Origin: Halovenus amylolytica
GTDB lineage: Archaea; Halobacteriota; Halobacteria; Halobacteriales; Haloarculaceae
Assembly: GCA_004015825.1 (NCBI GenBank)
Contig: SAYS01000008.1
Coordinates: 62,001 to 126,000, forward strand
Length of the DNA stretch: 64,000 bases
Reading direction: 5' to 3'
Each line of letters begins with the position of its first letter. The stretch's first letter is position 1. Below, one piece after another: positions 33,953-42,908 of the stretch. The notes under the pieces are model-generated. The model ran no database searches, was not told the DNA's origin, and was given only the letters and a program-made list of their open reading frames with translations. Made by a program: the position numbers and the translations under genes.

Positions 33953-34540
33953 ATGGAGGTCGGCGTGCTCTACAGCGGTGGCAAAGACTCGACACTCGCG
34001 GCCTGTCTGCTCGACCCGGTCTGTGATCTGACCCTTCTTTGCTGCACGTTCGGTGTGACAGACGACTACAGACACGCGATGGCTGCCGGTGAGGCTGCCG
34101 GCTTCCCGGTCCGTCGGGTCGAACTCGATCCCGAAGTCGCTCGCGGAGCGGCCACAGAGATGGCCGGCGACGGCTTCCCCCGCAACGGGATCCAGACGAT
34201 CCACGAACACGCGCTCGAACAGGCTGCCAGTCTCGACTACGACGGGATCGCGGACGGGACACGACGTGACGACCGCGTCCCAACCGTCCCCCGCTCGCTC
34301 GCACAGAGTATCGAGGACCGGTACGACGTCTCCCATCTCGCACCGCTTGCCGGCATCGGACGCGGTGCGATCGACGAACTGGCCCGTGAGTTGCTGGTCG
34401 TCGAGACTGGTCCGAGCGAACAGATCGAGAAAGGCGATTACGAGGCCGAACTCCGGGTACTACTCGAAGCCGACCACTCCGAGACTGTCTCCGACGTGTT
34501 CCCCAAACACACCCAGTCGAGAGTGACTGGACGCCGGTAA
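33953..34540 (+). CDS. PP-loop ATPase (DUF71/asparagine-synthetase-like)
   Basis: A 195-residue protein with the PP-loop VLYSGGKDSTLAA near residues 5-17 and DGIADGTRRDDRVPT, typical of N-type ATP pyrophosphatases that adenylate an amide or tRNA base. It is much shorter than diphthamide ligase, and the substrate is unknown. Its start follows the PDCD5 stop by 3 bp (33949/33953), so they are probably cotranscribed. Confidence 0.85.
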   Translation: MEVGVLYSGGKDSTLAACLLDPVCDLTLLCCTFGVTDDYRHAMAAGEAAGFPVRRVELDPEVARGAATEMAGDGFPRNGIQTIHEHALEQAASLDYDGIADGTRRDDRVPTVPRSLAQSIEDRYDVSHLAPLAGIGRGAIDELARELLVVETGPSEQIEKGDYEAELRVLLEADHSETVSDVFPKHTQSRVTGRR

Positions 34541-34593
34541 CCGCTCCTCCGTACGTCGTGTGTGTCCCTGGCGGAGTCACCCGACCGGCAGGC

Positions 34594-34872
34594 TCACTTC
34601 TCGAGACATAACCGTCCGGTACCGTCGATGCTGACGAGCAGTTCGCCGTACTCGAATGTCAGTTCGATCGGTATCCGGCCTTCCTGGACGAGTAGTGTTT
34701 CGAGTGCATCCGTGTCGATGGACTGGTACAACTGTGGCAGTTCTGTTGGCTCTGTCTCCAATAGCTCTGCTGCACCCTCGACGATGGCGATGATCGGCGA
34801 GTCGAACGCAGTCCAGTCGTATGTGGTCTCCTTCGATGGCGTACAGTTAGTCGGCGTGTTGTTTCGGGACAT
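34594..34872 (-). CDS. HalOD1 output-domain protein (1)
   Basis: A 92-residue protein that is essentially one HalOD1 domain: SPIIAIVEGAAELLETEPTE, LPQLYQSIDTDALETLL, then IPIELTFEYGELLVSIDG. HalOD1 is known from haloarchaea as a putative signalling output domain, usually stand-alone. A leader of about 50 nt separates a TATATT box near 34948 from the ATG. It is a paralogue of the protein at 37236-37544. Confidence 0.88.
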   Translation of the reverse strand: MSRNNTPTNCTPSKETTYDWTAFDSPIIAIVEGAAELLETEPTELPQLYQSIDTDALETLLVQEGRIPIELTFEYGELLVSIDGTGRLCLEK

Positions 34873-35057
34873 GTATTCTTACTTCCGGCCGGCGTAGTGA
34901 GACGCCATTCGGACTGCCTTGATTTTTCCTCTCTCGGCCACCCCAATATACCTTTTGTGATGATATGAGTTAATACTCTCTGTCGGAGATCACTGCGCTC
35001 ACGTCGGCTTCCTGTGACGACGACTCCTCCGACAGTGACGGTTCGAAGATCCACTGG
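34873..35057 (-). promoter_or_regulatory. intergenic promoter region of HalOD1 gene
   Basis: Contains the TATA-like GGTATATTGG (minus strand, near 34945-34955) of the HalOD1 gene. Within its leader a nine-residue ORF (ATG at about 34907) ends six bases before the HalOD1 start. Nothing else recognised. Confidence 0.4.
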
Positions 35058-35591
35058 TTAGTCGCCTATGCCGGCGAGCCGTCCGGCGGCGAGACCGTCG
35101 AGATACGCCTCGGGTCGGAAGTCGCCACCGGCAGCCGTGCACGGGAAGACGCCAGCCAGCGAGTCGTCGACGTAAATCCCGAGCGCGATCTCCGGTGGAA
35201 CAACGTCGCTGTACCGTTCGCCCGTGATCGACGACTCTGTCTCGCGTTCGGTAAATCCCGTCGAGTAAATCTCCCCATCACGCCACGAGCCGAGTCGTTC
35301 GACCGTATCCAGTAACGCTGTGTCGTCGTGAAACGCCCGGCAGTAATCGCACAGACAGAGTTTCTCTCCGAGGAGGGTGACGTCGTACCGTTCGATCCGG
35401 TTTGCGTTCGTCGCTCTTTCGAGTGTTCTGAACAGTCGGGTACGACGGCTGTGGGTTCCGGCTGTCGGCGTCCGTGATCGAATGAACGTCTCGACCCGGT
35501 GGCTGCCCCCTTCTGACAGTCTCTCCCGGTAGCCCTCCCACCACGAATCCAGGGCTGTCTCGGCGTGTTTCTGGTGTACTTCTTGTCTCAC
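35058..35591 (-). CDS. conserved haloarchaeal protein of unknown function
   Basis: A 177-residue protein, GTG start. The N-terminal half has RVETFIRSRTPTAGTHSRR and LFRTLERATNANRIERYDV, the C-terminal half FTERETESSITGERYSDVVPP and LAGVFPCTAAG. This layout recalls a haloarchaeal family annotated as 'HTH domain protein', found scattered as single genes. No catalytic motif. A Cys pair (CLCDYC) could bind metal. Confidence 0.65.
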   Translation of the reverse strand: MRQEVHQKHAETALDSWWEGYRERLSEGGSHRVETFIRSRTPTAGTHSRRTRLFRTLERATNANRIERYDVTLLGEKLCLCDYCRAFHDDTALLDTVERLGSWRDGEIYSTGFTERETESSITGERYSDVVPPEIALGIYVDDSLAGVFPCTAAGGDFRPEAYLDGLAAGRLAGIGD

Positions 35592-35892
35592 TACGTCAGT
35601 ACGGATGTGAGTTACAGATAAAATGGGTTCTATTGTTCATCACGATACGATTTTCTTACTTTGCTTTCAAAAAAATTTCCCAATATAGTCTCTGAATTTT
35701 AATCACGATTCAGCTGTCTCGCTTGCATGTCGTGGTGGCTAGATGTACATACTATATCTAACCCGATTATGGAGTTATTAATGCCAGACAGCGCAGTTTC
35801 TAGGTTTTTCGCTAACAATCTTATTTTGTATCTGGTCCTGGAATAAAAGACTATTAACTAATATATGTCCAAGGATATTATTCATTGTGACG
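35592..35892. promoter_or_regulatory. AT-rich intergenic region
   Basis: The 301-bp gap between two divergent genes is markedly AT-rich (35640-35890) and holds no credible ORF. Several TATA-like stretches occur, for instance TATTTTGTATC and TATTAACTAATATATG near 35820-35870, the latter about 25-40 bp before the DUF7344 gene. Confidence 0.5.
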
Positions 35893-36324
35893 ATGTCAAA
35901 AGCAGTTGACAGCCCCGAGTCGGACTCTGGCGATACCGAACGAGCAGCGATCGAAGACGGCCGGACGCTTCCGAAGTCGGTAATCTTCGAAATACTCAGT
36001 GCAGACAGACGCCAGGAGGTACTGCGGTATCTCGACCAGACCGAGGAGACGGTAAACCTCGGTGAGATGGCGGAGCATATCGCGAGCATCGAATGTGACT
36101 GTGAGGTGGCCCAGCTGTCCTCCCAGCAGCGAAAGCGCACGTACGTCGGTCTCTACCAGTGTCATCTCCCGAAGATGGCCGATGCTGGTGTCATCGACTA
36201 CAACTCTGACCGGGGGACGATTGCACTGAACGGCCGCTCCGCTCGTCTGCTGAAGTATCTCTACCTGGAGGAGTCGGAGGAAACTGAACAATCCGGTGGC
36301 ATCTTCCGCGGCTTTTTCGGTTGA
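35893..36324 (+). CDS. DUF7344-type winged-helix protein
   Basis: A 143-residue protein with the haloarchaeal DUF7344 pattern: IFEILSADRRQEVLRYLDQT, VNLGEMAEHIASIE, SSQQRKRTYVGLYQCHLPKM, GVIDYNSDRGTIAL. This is a winged-helix domain of presumed regulatory role. The ATG at 35893 gives MSKAVDSPESD; a GTG two codons upstream is in frame. It is followed by a Phe/Gly tail (GGIFRGFFG). Confidence 0.87.
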   Translation: MSKAVDSPESDSGDTERAAIEDGRTLPKSVIFEILSADRRQEVLRYLDQTEETVNLGEMAEHIASIECDCEVAQLSSQQRKRTYVGLYQCHLPKMADAGVIDYNSDRGTIALNGRSARLLKYLYLEESEETEQSGGIFRGFFG

Positions 36325-36410
36325 TTGGGAGACGTGCCCTCTACCGATGTATCGTAGTTATGGTGAGCTTCAATCGCTGCCCACAGAAATCACTGTGTCG
36401 TCAGCAGTCG

Positions 36411-36590
36411 TTAGCGACTGGACTCGAGATCGAGAAATGCCCCTTCTTTCGCTGTGATCCAGCTCGACATCTGTCGTAGCTCGTCGGAGTGGGGCTCGTA
36501 GATCGTACACAGATCCGGCTGCCGGTGTCTGTTCTCTACCTGGGCAACCAGCCGTATTTTTTCTTTCCGGGGATCGACAGTTTCGGTCAT
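36411..36590 (-). CDS. DUF7511-type small protein
   Basis: A 59-residue protein found by reading this strand directly: it starts MTETVDPRKEKIRLV and ends with MSSWITAKEGAFLDLESSR. The 'WITAxEGxFxDLxxxR' ending is characteristic of a haloarchaeal small-protein family catalogued, from memory, as DUF7511, with CTIYEPHSDELRQ preceding it. Function unknown. A longer overlapping frame on the same strand lacks this pattern and is spurious. Confidence 0.75.
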   Translation of the reverse strand: MTETVDPRKEKIRLVAQVENRHRQPDLCTIYEPHSDELRQMSSWITAKEGAFLDLESSR

Positions 36591-36805
36591 TCGTCTCTAC
36601 CGACGGTAGCGGTGGATCGTACAAAGTTATACAACTCATAATACGGTTCTCAGCGGCTTTTAGCGGGGTCTGGCTCTGTCTGCGTAACGGACATTTCCGC
36701 TGGACCGACACTGTCAGAAGGAAACTGATAACAATATGTGGCTGAGTCCACATGTATTCTGCCGGGTGCCCGTGCTATGGACTGCTCCTGGCTGCTCGCC
36801 CAGAC

Positions 36806-37195
36806 ATGTGGCCCACCGATCTCCTCCGTACGCTTGTCGGCACGGATACCCGGCGATCAGCTCGATGGCTGACCGCACAGGTTTTTGCCTCGATCCGTTC
36901 CGCGGAGCGGGAACTGTGGGCTGTTGCGATCACTGCGATGGTACTCGACGTTCAGCTCACTATCCAGGGCCTCCAGCTCGGCCTCACGGAGATGAATCCC
37001 GTCGCACGCCAGACGATCGATCAGATCGGCTTCGTCGGTCTCTATATCCTGAAAGGCTGTGTCGTCGCGCTTGCAGTCGTGCTTCGCCCGCTCGTCCCCG
37101 ACCAGTACGGTGGTGTTGTCCCGCTCGCACTCGCGATCCCATCGGTGTTCGCTGTCGGGATCAACTCGACACTACTCGCCTGGGTGGTGCTGTGA
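36806..37195 (+). CDS. DUF5658-like membrane protein
   Basis: A 129-residue protein with three to four membrane segments: ELWAVAITAMVLDVQLTIQG, VGLYILKGCVVALAVVL, VVPLALAIPSVFAVGINS. The 'GLxLGLTExNPVARxxID' segment (GLQLGLTEMNPVARQTI) is typical of haloarchaeal DUF5658 proteins. Function unknown. ATG 36806 (MWPTDLLRTL) is preferred over an upstream ATG at 36752. Confidence 0.8.
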   Translation: MWPTDLLRTLVGTDTRRSARWLTAQVFASIRSAERELWAVAITAMVLDVQLTIQGLQLGLTEMNPVARQTIDQIGFVGLYILKGCVVALAVVLRPLVPDQYGGVVPLALAIPSVFAVGINSTLLAWVVL

Positions 37196-37235
37196 GCCGG
37201 ACAACTGCCGACTCGCTGTGGCTCTGACCGAACAG

Positions 37236-37544
37236 TTACACCGGTTCGAGTGGTGTCACGGCGACTGTTCCATCACTGCTTACTCTGACGAAACAGTTCT
37301 CGTACTCGAACTGGACGTAGTTCGACTCCCCACCAGCCCCTGGTGTCGCAAAGAGCATCCCGAGTGCCTCGCTGTCGATCACGTCCCCCAGTGGCTCCAT
37401 CTCGGTGGGCTCACTGTCTGTCACTGTCGAAACCGTGTTGACAATTGCGACAGTGACAGCGTCCTCGTCTGTCCAGTCGAATGTTCGTGTTACCCTGTCA
37501 TCTTTCCATCCGCCGTCGCTTGCCTCTGACTTACCTGAGATCAT
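37236..37544 (-). CDS. HalOD1 output-domain protein (2)
   Basis: A 102-residue HalOD1 protein: TDEDAVTVAIVNTVSTVT, EPTEMEPLGDVIDSEALGMLF, then YVQFEYENCFVRVSSDG. It has the same layout as the protein at 34594-34872, with diverged sequence. The ATG at 37544 is preferred over one 14 codons upstream. The two HalOD1 genes frame a cluster of small regulators. Confidence 0.85.
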   Translation of the reverse strand: MISGKSEASDGGWKDDRVTRTFDWTDEDAVTVAIVNTVSTVTDSEPTEMEPLGDVIDSEALGMLFATPGAGGESNYVQFEYENCFVRVSSDGTVAVTPLEPV

Positions 37545-37704
37545 ACAAATTCGCCTTTCTGTGTTCGAAATGTAATTACCGCTCAAACCGAAAGTGGCAG
37601 AGGGTGGTAATTAATCTTTGGAATTCTTTGCCACTCACTATGGGGGTGCGAGTAAAAAATGCAGATGCCGGCCACAACTGGGCTGGGACCGTGACGCCCC
37701 GAGT

Positions 37705-38445
37705 TCAGTCGCTTGTTGCTTCGGCGGCTGTTTCTGCCGACTGGAGTCGGTTCTCGGCTTCCTCCCGGTCTTCGGGGTAGCCGACGTCGATTCGCCAGCC
37801 GTCGAGGCCGATCGCGTCGATCGTCCGGCCGCTCTGGAGCAACAGATCGATCGCCTCGCTGATCTCGTACTCGCCGCGGTTCGACGGCTGGACCAGATGA
37901 CAGGCGTGGAAGATCGAGGGAGTAAACGTGTAGAAGCCGGTCATCACCAGATTCGACGGTGGGTCGTCCGGCTTCTCGACGACGTCGGTGATCTCCCCGT
38001 ACTTGTTGGTGTTACAGACCCCATATCGACTGGCCTCGTCCCAGGGCACTTCTTCGACGAGGAAGGCAGCGTCGACACGTGACTCCTGATGGCGGCGAAC
38101 GACGTCCTCGAGGTTCGCCATGAAGATGTTGTCGCCCAGCATGAGCATGAAATCGTCGTCGATGTGTTCCTCGACAGTCAGCAGGGCGTGGGCGAGCCCC
38201 TGCTGTTCGCGCTGGTGGGTGTACGTGATCGGCACACCCTGGAACTCGTCACCGTAGTAGTCGATGATCTTCTCTTTCATGTAGCCGACGACGACGACGA
38301 GGTTGTCAGCTCCGAGTTCGACCAGACTCTCGAAACAGTGAGTGAGGATCGGTTTGTCGTCGACCTCGACCATCCCTTTGGGTTTATCTTCGGTCAGTGG
38401 GCGTAGTCGCGTTCCTTCCCCTGCGGCGAGTATTACTCCGTCCAT
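37705..38445 (-). CDS. aglF: sugar nucleotidyltransferase, AglF-like
   Basis: Forms UDP- or dTDP-glucose from NTP and glucose-1-phosphate. The 246-residue protein starts MDGVILAAGEGTRLRPLTED (nucleotide-binding GEGTRLRPLTEDKPK), with MLGDNIF, ASRYGVCNT and VMTGFYTFTPSIF. It matches closely, from memory, AglF of Haloferax volcanii, a uridylyltransferase of S-layer N-glycosylation. It sits at the left edge of the glycan island. The MITE at 38520 lies 75 bp upstream of the start. Confidence 0.88.
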   Translation of the reverse strand: MDGVILAAGEGTRLRPLTEDKPKGMVEVDDKPILTHCFESLVELGADNLVVVVGYMKEKIIDYYGDEFQGVPITYTHQREQQGLAHALLTVEEHIDDDFMLMLGDNIFMANLEDVVRRHQESRVDAAFLVEEVPWDEASRYGVCNTNKYGEITDVVEKPDDPPSNLVMTGFYTFTPSIFHACHLVQPSNRGEYEISEAIDLLLQSGRTIDAIGLDGWRIDVGYPEDREEAENRLQSAETAAEATSD

Positions 38446-38519
38446 GGTTTCCCCAGGGTGAGTGAGAAACAAAGTTATATATCTTATACTGCCGAGCTGA
38501 TTCGAGAACTCCCGCCTCA

Positions 38520-38628
38520 TAGTGTTTGTTGCGAGTCTTTACCGCCGTCGTGTAACAAGACATTGATTACATGGCGTGAAACACCGATATTTGTAACGTG
38601 GTCACGAAAATTACCGCAACAAACACTA
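38520..38628. mobile_element. MITE family 2, copy B (109 bp)
   Basis: Perfect 14-bp terminal inverted repeats (TAGTGTTTGTTGCG and reverse complement), flanked by TCA at 38517-38519 and 38629-38631. GAGTCTTTACC at the left and GTCACGAAAATTAC at the right match copy A at 15990, and the interior is also clearly related. It lies between the divergent aglF gene and the first glycosyltransferase. Confidence 0.92.
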
Positions 38629-38743
38629 TCAGTCGATCTCACACGCTGGCTGTCCTCTTCTCCGGGTTCGGTTGGGCGTGTTCGGGCCCTGTCGGCAAGT
38701 AGAAAACCTATAACGATTAGGAGCCCCTTGTTAGTGCGATCAA

Positions 38744-38890
38744 ATGATATTTGTTGATACCGTCACCGTATCGGCCGATCAGGGCCAGTCCCGGACTGGT
38801 CGGCTGGTCACTCGACGTGCCGGTGTGACCGATCGGATCCGGCTCTCCGACGGGTGCAGGCAGAGAAACCGACAGCTGGTAGGTGAATAA
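38744..38890 (+). CDS. possible 48-residue leader ORF before GT4 gene
   Basis: An ATG at 38744 starts MIFVDTVTVSADQGQSRTG and runs to TAA at 38888-38890, three bases before the glycosyltransferase ATG at 38894. A TATA-like CTATAACG lies about 32-36 bp upstream. It contains a CCAGTC/GACTGG hairpin (38785-38799). No similarity recognised and base use is not clearly coding, so it may be chance or a regulatory leader. Confidence 0.3.
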   Translation: MIFVDTVTVSADQGQSRTGRLVTRRAGVTDRIRLSDGCRQRNRQLVGE

Positions 38891-38893
38891 GCG

Positions 38894-40108
38894 ATGGGTG
38901 AGACACAGTCAGAGGTTCTCGTCGTCTCACAGAACTACCCCCCCGATCAGGGCGGCAACGCGTCGCGTATCAGCGATACGTGCACCCACCTGGCCAACAA
39001 GGGATGGAGGGTGACAGTCCTCGCACCGCCACCTGCCTTCCCGCACGGTGAGTTCGACCGCAACTGGACCCGGAAAGAGACACATACCGAGGGAAACGTC
39101 ACGGTCCACCGGCTGTGGGCGTGGCAGCCGACGGATACCGACCCCTCGTTTGTGAGCCGGCTGGCGTACTATCTCATCTTCCCGCTCCACGCACTCGTCT
39201 GGCTCCTGTTCAACGCCCGCGACTACGATGCGATGATCACGTCGTCGCCACCAATTTTCACTGGTACGGTCGGGATCGTCTGGCGGCTACTGGGACGGAA
39301 ACCGTGGGTCGTCGACGTTCGCGACCTCTGGATCGACGCCTCCATCGGGCTCGGATTTCTCGCCGAGGGCGGTCTCTTGGAGCGTGCGAGCCGGGCCTAC
39401 GAGGGGTTCATGTTGCGACTTGCCGACCGTGTCACCGTGACGACGACCGTACTCGGTGAGCGGCTGAGCGATCAGTACGGCCTCGACCCCGGGAAGATCG
39501 TCCATCTCCCGAACGGTGTCGACACCGGCGTCTACGAGCCGACTGACTCGGACGCCGACCCCGAGATCGTCTACACCGGAACCGTTGGCTACGCGCAGGC
39601 ACTCGAACCCTGTGTCCGTGCCATGTCGGAAATCGAGCACCCGGACGCGACACTCAAAATCGTCGGCGATGGGGATATCCGAACCGATCTCGAACAGATC
39701 GTCGACGAGGAGAACCTCCACGACCGGGTCATCTTTACTGGGCTCGTCCCACGGGATGAGATCCCGGGGATACTCGACGAAGCAGCCGTCGGGATTGCCC
39801 CACTTGAACAGGACGAGACCTTCGAATACGCCGTCCCGACGAAAGCATACGAGTACATGTCTGCGGAACTCCCCGTCGTCGCCACGGGAGTCGGCGAGAT
39901 CGAATCACTCATCGACGACTCCGGTGGTGGGGTCTTCGTCGACACTGACCCCGAGAAACTCGCAGCTGCGTTCGACTCACTGCTCGCAGATGCGGAGAAA
40001 CGAGCTACGTTCGGGGAGGCTGGCCGGACCCACGTCGTCGAACACTACGACCGAGAAGTGGTCGCACAGGAGTTGAACGACGTCCTGCGCGACGTGACGA
40101 CACCATGA
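38894..40108 (+). CDS. GT4-family glycosyltransferase (1)
   Basis: A 404-residue GT-B enzyme. The N-terminal domain has VSQNYPPDQGGNASRISD and WVVDVRDLWIDASIGLG; the C-terminal domain has IVHLPNGVDTGVYEP, EIVYTGTVGYAQALEP, IFTGLVPRDEIPGILD and the E-x7-E-like YAVPTKAYEYMSAELPVVATGVGE region. This is typical of WbuB-like transferases that use nucleotide-activated N-acetyl or fucosamine sugars; donor unknown. It overlaps the next gene by ATGA (40105-40108), so the pair is cotranslated. Confidence 0.92.
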   Translation: MGETQSEVLVVSQNYPPDQGGNASRISDTCTHLANKGWRVTVLAPPPAFPHGEFDRNWTRKETHTEGNVTVHRLWAWQPTDTDPSFVSRLAYYLIFPLHALVWLLFNARDYDAMITSSPPIFTGTVGIVWRLLGRKPWVVDVRDLWIDASIGLGFLAEGGLLERASRAYEGFMLRLADRVTVTTTVLGERLSDQYGLDPGKIVHLPNGVDTGVYEPTDSDADPEIVYTGTVGYAQALEPCVRAMSEIEHPDATLKIVGDGDIRTDLEQIVDEENLHDRVIFTGLVPRDEIPGILDEAAVGIAPLEQDETFEYAVPTKAYEYMSAELPVVATGVGEIESLIDDSGGGVFVDTDPEKLAAAFDSLLADAEKRATFGEAGRTHVVEHYDREVVAQELNDVLRDVTTP

Positions 40109-41925
40109 CCGGGAAACAGGAGACGGCCGATCTGCTCGAATCCGAACCCGAGGAGTCCGACGCCGACACGCCCCTTCCCGTCGAGTTGCCCGACGACTGG
40201 TCGCTGATCTACCACACGCTCCGGAATATGAAAGCCAGACAGCTCGGGGGCATCCTCGAACGGAAGGCACGCCACGCGGTCGTTCCTCGCCTCCCGGTCG
40301 ATTTCGACGACCGATACGCCAGACAGGTCCCCGAATCGCTGTCTGTGACCACTGCGCCGATTTCCCAGAACCTGCGGACACTCGGAAGCGCCCTCACTAC
40401 CGCCGAGCGAAAGCGGTACAGACGCCGGTTCGAGGACACTCTCGACGGTCGATTCACCTTCCTGAACCGGACGATCGAGTTCGACGACGGGATCGACTGG
40501 GACCACGGGGCACTCGACGAGTATCCGCTGCTCTGGCGGCTGAAACTACAGTCGTTCCAGCATCTGGAGTGGCTGACACTCGGCTACGAATCACCGACAG
40601 CGGCGCCGGCTGTTGGCGAGACGGTCGCCCGTCAGCTCCGGTCCTGGGCGGCGGCCAACTCGATCGGCGAACAGAACTATCTGCGACGGTCCTGGATTCC
40701 CCACGCGGTCTCGATGCGGATCCTCAACTGGAGCCGGTACGCCGCGTGGGCCGAGCAGGCGCCACAGACAGCCGTCCCCGAACAGCTCTACGGGGAAATA
40801 TTCAGGAACGCACTATTTCTGTCGAACCACGTCGAGTACGAAGTCGATGGGAACCATCTGATCGAGAACGCGATCGCCTTGCTGATGGCTGGCGTCCTCT
40901 TCGGGGACCACGACACTGGCTGGACGGAACAGGGACTGGCCCTGCTGAAGCAGGTCGGAACACAGCAGTTTCTCGCCGACGGTGGCCACTTCGAGCGCAG
41001 CCCGATGTATCACGTGATGGCCCTCCGACGCTACGTCACTGCCTACGATCTGCTCTCCGGGCGCGCGTCCGGACTCGGCGAGATCGAGCGGATCGCATCG
41101 GAGGCGATGGGATTTCTGACAGCGCTCACGTCGCCCGACGGGGCGATCCCGCTGTTGAACGATTCCGTCTATCGGGAACAGCTCAGCGCACGAGCCTGTC
41201 TCGCCTACGCGGAGGCGTGCTCGCTCGAACCGCGCCGAGTCAATCTCGACCACCCCGATGGCTCGGGCTATCGTATGCTGACCTCCGGGGGGAGTACCCT
41301 CCTCGTCGACGTCGGCGAGCCCGGCCCCCCACATCTCCCGGGGCACTCCCACAACGATCAGCTGAGTGTGTTGCTCTGGATCGACGGCGACCCACTGCTT
41401 ACTGATACTGGCGTGTACGATTACGGCAGCAACGCACGCCGGCGCTACGCCCGGAGCGTGCGCGCTCACAACACCGCACAGTACGGCACCGTCGAACCGA
41501 TCCCGATCGGCGGGAGCTATCTGATGGGGAAACGCAGTACGGTTGCTGTCGGTCGGTGCGACGATCGGTCCGTCCGGGCGACGTGTGAACGCCGGGCACG
41601 TGGTCCGAACTACAGCCACCACAGAACCGTGACGGCTACCGCCGAGGGGTGGGAGATAACCGACCACATCGATGCGGACCAGACTGCAGAGTATACTGTT
41701 CGCTACCACTTCCACCCGGATATCGACGTGTTCCCGAATCAAGACGGGTTCACGGCCCAAACCGACGGACGCGCGGTCGCGAAATTCCAGTTCTCCGGTG
41801 TCTCCGACCGGGCGCTCACGACCAGCCCGTACTTCGAAGCGTACGGACACGAACGCGATCGCCCGGCTATCGAGCTATCGACGTCGACGACGAACAAAAC
41901 AATCACTAAAATAATAATTTTGTAG
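40105..41925 (+). CDS. heparinase II/III-family polysaccharide lyase-like protein
   Basis: A 606-residue protein with an alpha/alpha toroid (about 120-400; the catalytic-face VDGNHLIENAIAL, ADGGHFERSPMYHVM) and a C-terminal beta-sandwich (about 410-600; GHSHNDQLSVLLW, VYDYGSNARRRYAR, VRAHNTAQYG). The His/Tyr/Asn set matches heparinase II/III and alginate-lyase-type enzymes. No signal peptide, so it may act inside or be exported otherwise. Such lyase-like proteins commonly sit beside glycosyltransferases in EPS clusters. It overlaps GT4 (1) by 4 bp. Confidence 0.9.
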   Translation: MTGKQETADLLESEPEESDADTPLPVELPDDWSLIYHTLRNMKARQLGGILERKARHAVVPRLPVDFDDRYARQVPESLSVTTAPISQNLRTLGSALTTAERKRYRRRFEDTLDGRFTFLNRTIEFDDGIDWDHGALDEYPLLWRLKLQSFQHLEWLTLGYESPTAAPAVGETVARQLRSWAAANSIGEQNYLRRSWIPHAVSMRILNWSRYAAWAEQAPQTAVPEQLYGEIFRNALFLSNHVEYEVDGNHLIENAIALLMAGVLFGDHDTGWTEQGLALLKQVGTQQFLADGGHFERSPMYHVMALRRYVTAYDLLSGRASGLGEIERIASEAMGFLTALTSPDGAIPLLNDSVYREQLSARACLAYAEACSLEPRRVNLDHPDGSGYRMLTSGGSTLLVDVGEPGPPHLPGHSHNDQLSVLLWIDGDPLLTDTGVYDYGSNARRRYARSVRAHNTAQYGTVEPIPIGGSYLMGKRSTVAVGRCDDRSVRATCERRARGPNYSHHRTVTATAEGWEITDHIDADQTAEYTVRYHFHPDIDVFPNQDGFTAQTDGRAVAKFQFSGVSDRALTTSPYFEAYGHERDRPAIELSTSTTNKTITKIIIL

Positions 41926-42045
41926 TCGCTCCGAGAGAACGGTATTCAGGCCCGCTATCAGGTGACAGTTGAACTCCGGATATCTTCTCGGCCCCGAGAA
42001 GAGTATTAATTCATACAATCTCTGCTACTTGTCCGGGCTGAGCAT

Positions 42046-42809
42046 GCCGATGAGAAGACTCGGTATCCTCGGGGAGAGACTGTCGCTCGTTCGAAAGAAT
42101 TCAGGATTTCTCACCAAGCGTATCCGGGAGCAAACGTGCCGGATCGGGGCGTAGTCGTTCTCTCTGTAAGTTCTCGGGCAAATAGTTCGCGCCGACTGGG
42201 GTGCGATTTCGCCCCGACGGCAAATCTCGGGAGTGTCTGCCAAAGAAACGCCACCGGTCGTTCTGGCTGTATCTGACGGTTGAGACGGTGGGAATCGATG
42301 TGACGGGAGAGTGCTCTCTTTGTGCTGATGGCTGCGCTGGAACGGAATATCGGTCGCCAGCAGGAAATTGATACTTTCGATGCCCACACAGATATCACAG
42401 ATCTCCCGTTTCGCGATTCGACATTCGGTACGGACTCTGTTCACATCTTCTCGAACATATCCCGGACGACACGGCTGCGTTGACAGGACTGCACCGTGTT
42501 CTCGAATCATCTGGCGACGCGATTATTATGGTCCTGAAAACGAAACAGCTAGAGACGATCTACGAAGACAGTTCTATTACCAGCCCCGAACAGCGAGAAC
42601 GAGCGTTCGGAACCTCCCGACACGTTCGACTGTATGGACAGAACACAACCGACAGACTGTCAGATGCGGAGTTTATGATCTCAGTTCGAACGTTTGGCAA
42701 AGAACTGTTGGAGACGACAGTACAGAAGTACTGGTTAGAGGTCGGCGAGCAGTTCCTCGAACGGGAGTTCGAGGATATCTACCACTGTCGAAAAGAGCTA
42801 GCGGTATAA
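42046..42809 (+). pseudogene. decayed SAM-dependent methyltransferase
   Basis: The last ~370 bp keep one frame: LEHIPDDTAALTGLHRVLES just before 42480, then ITSPEQRERAFG, HVRLYG and YHCRKE, the C-terminal half of a haloarchaeal EPS-associated methyltransferase. Upstream, a different frame gives DITDLPFRDSTFG (about 42395-42435) and GRQQEIDTFDA, so a frameshift lies near 42440. Further upstream only scraps remain (ESALFVLMAALERN; an N-terminal-like MRRLGILGERLSL at 42052). Several lesions make it non-functional. Confidence 0.8.
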
Positions 42810-42908
42810 TTCCTGATATCGACCGCCGAGCCCGTCTTTCAGCCGTTCGTACGTTCTATATTTATTCTCGTACCACCTACCGAGATGGCCTAGTTTCGAT
42901 TTGCTGCT

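Noticed and set aside
36370..36753. 127-codon minus-strand frame overlapping the DUF7511 gene
   Set aside because: Another frame on the same strand encodes the characteristic WITAKEG ending; the longer frame has no pattern.
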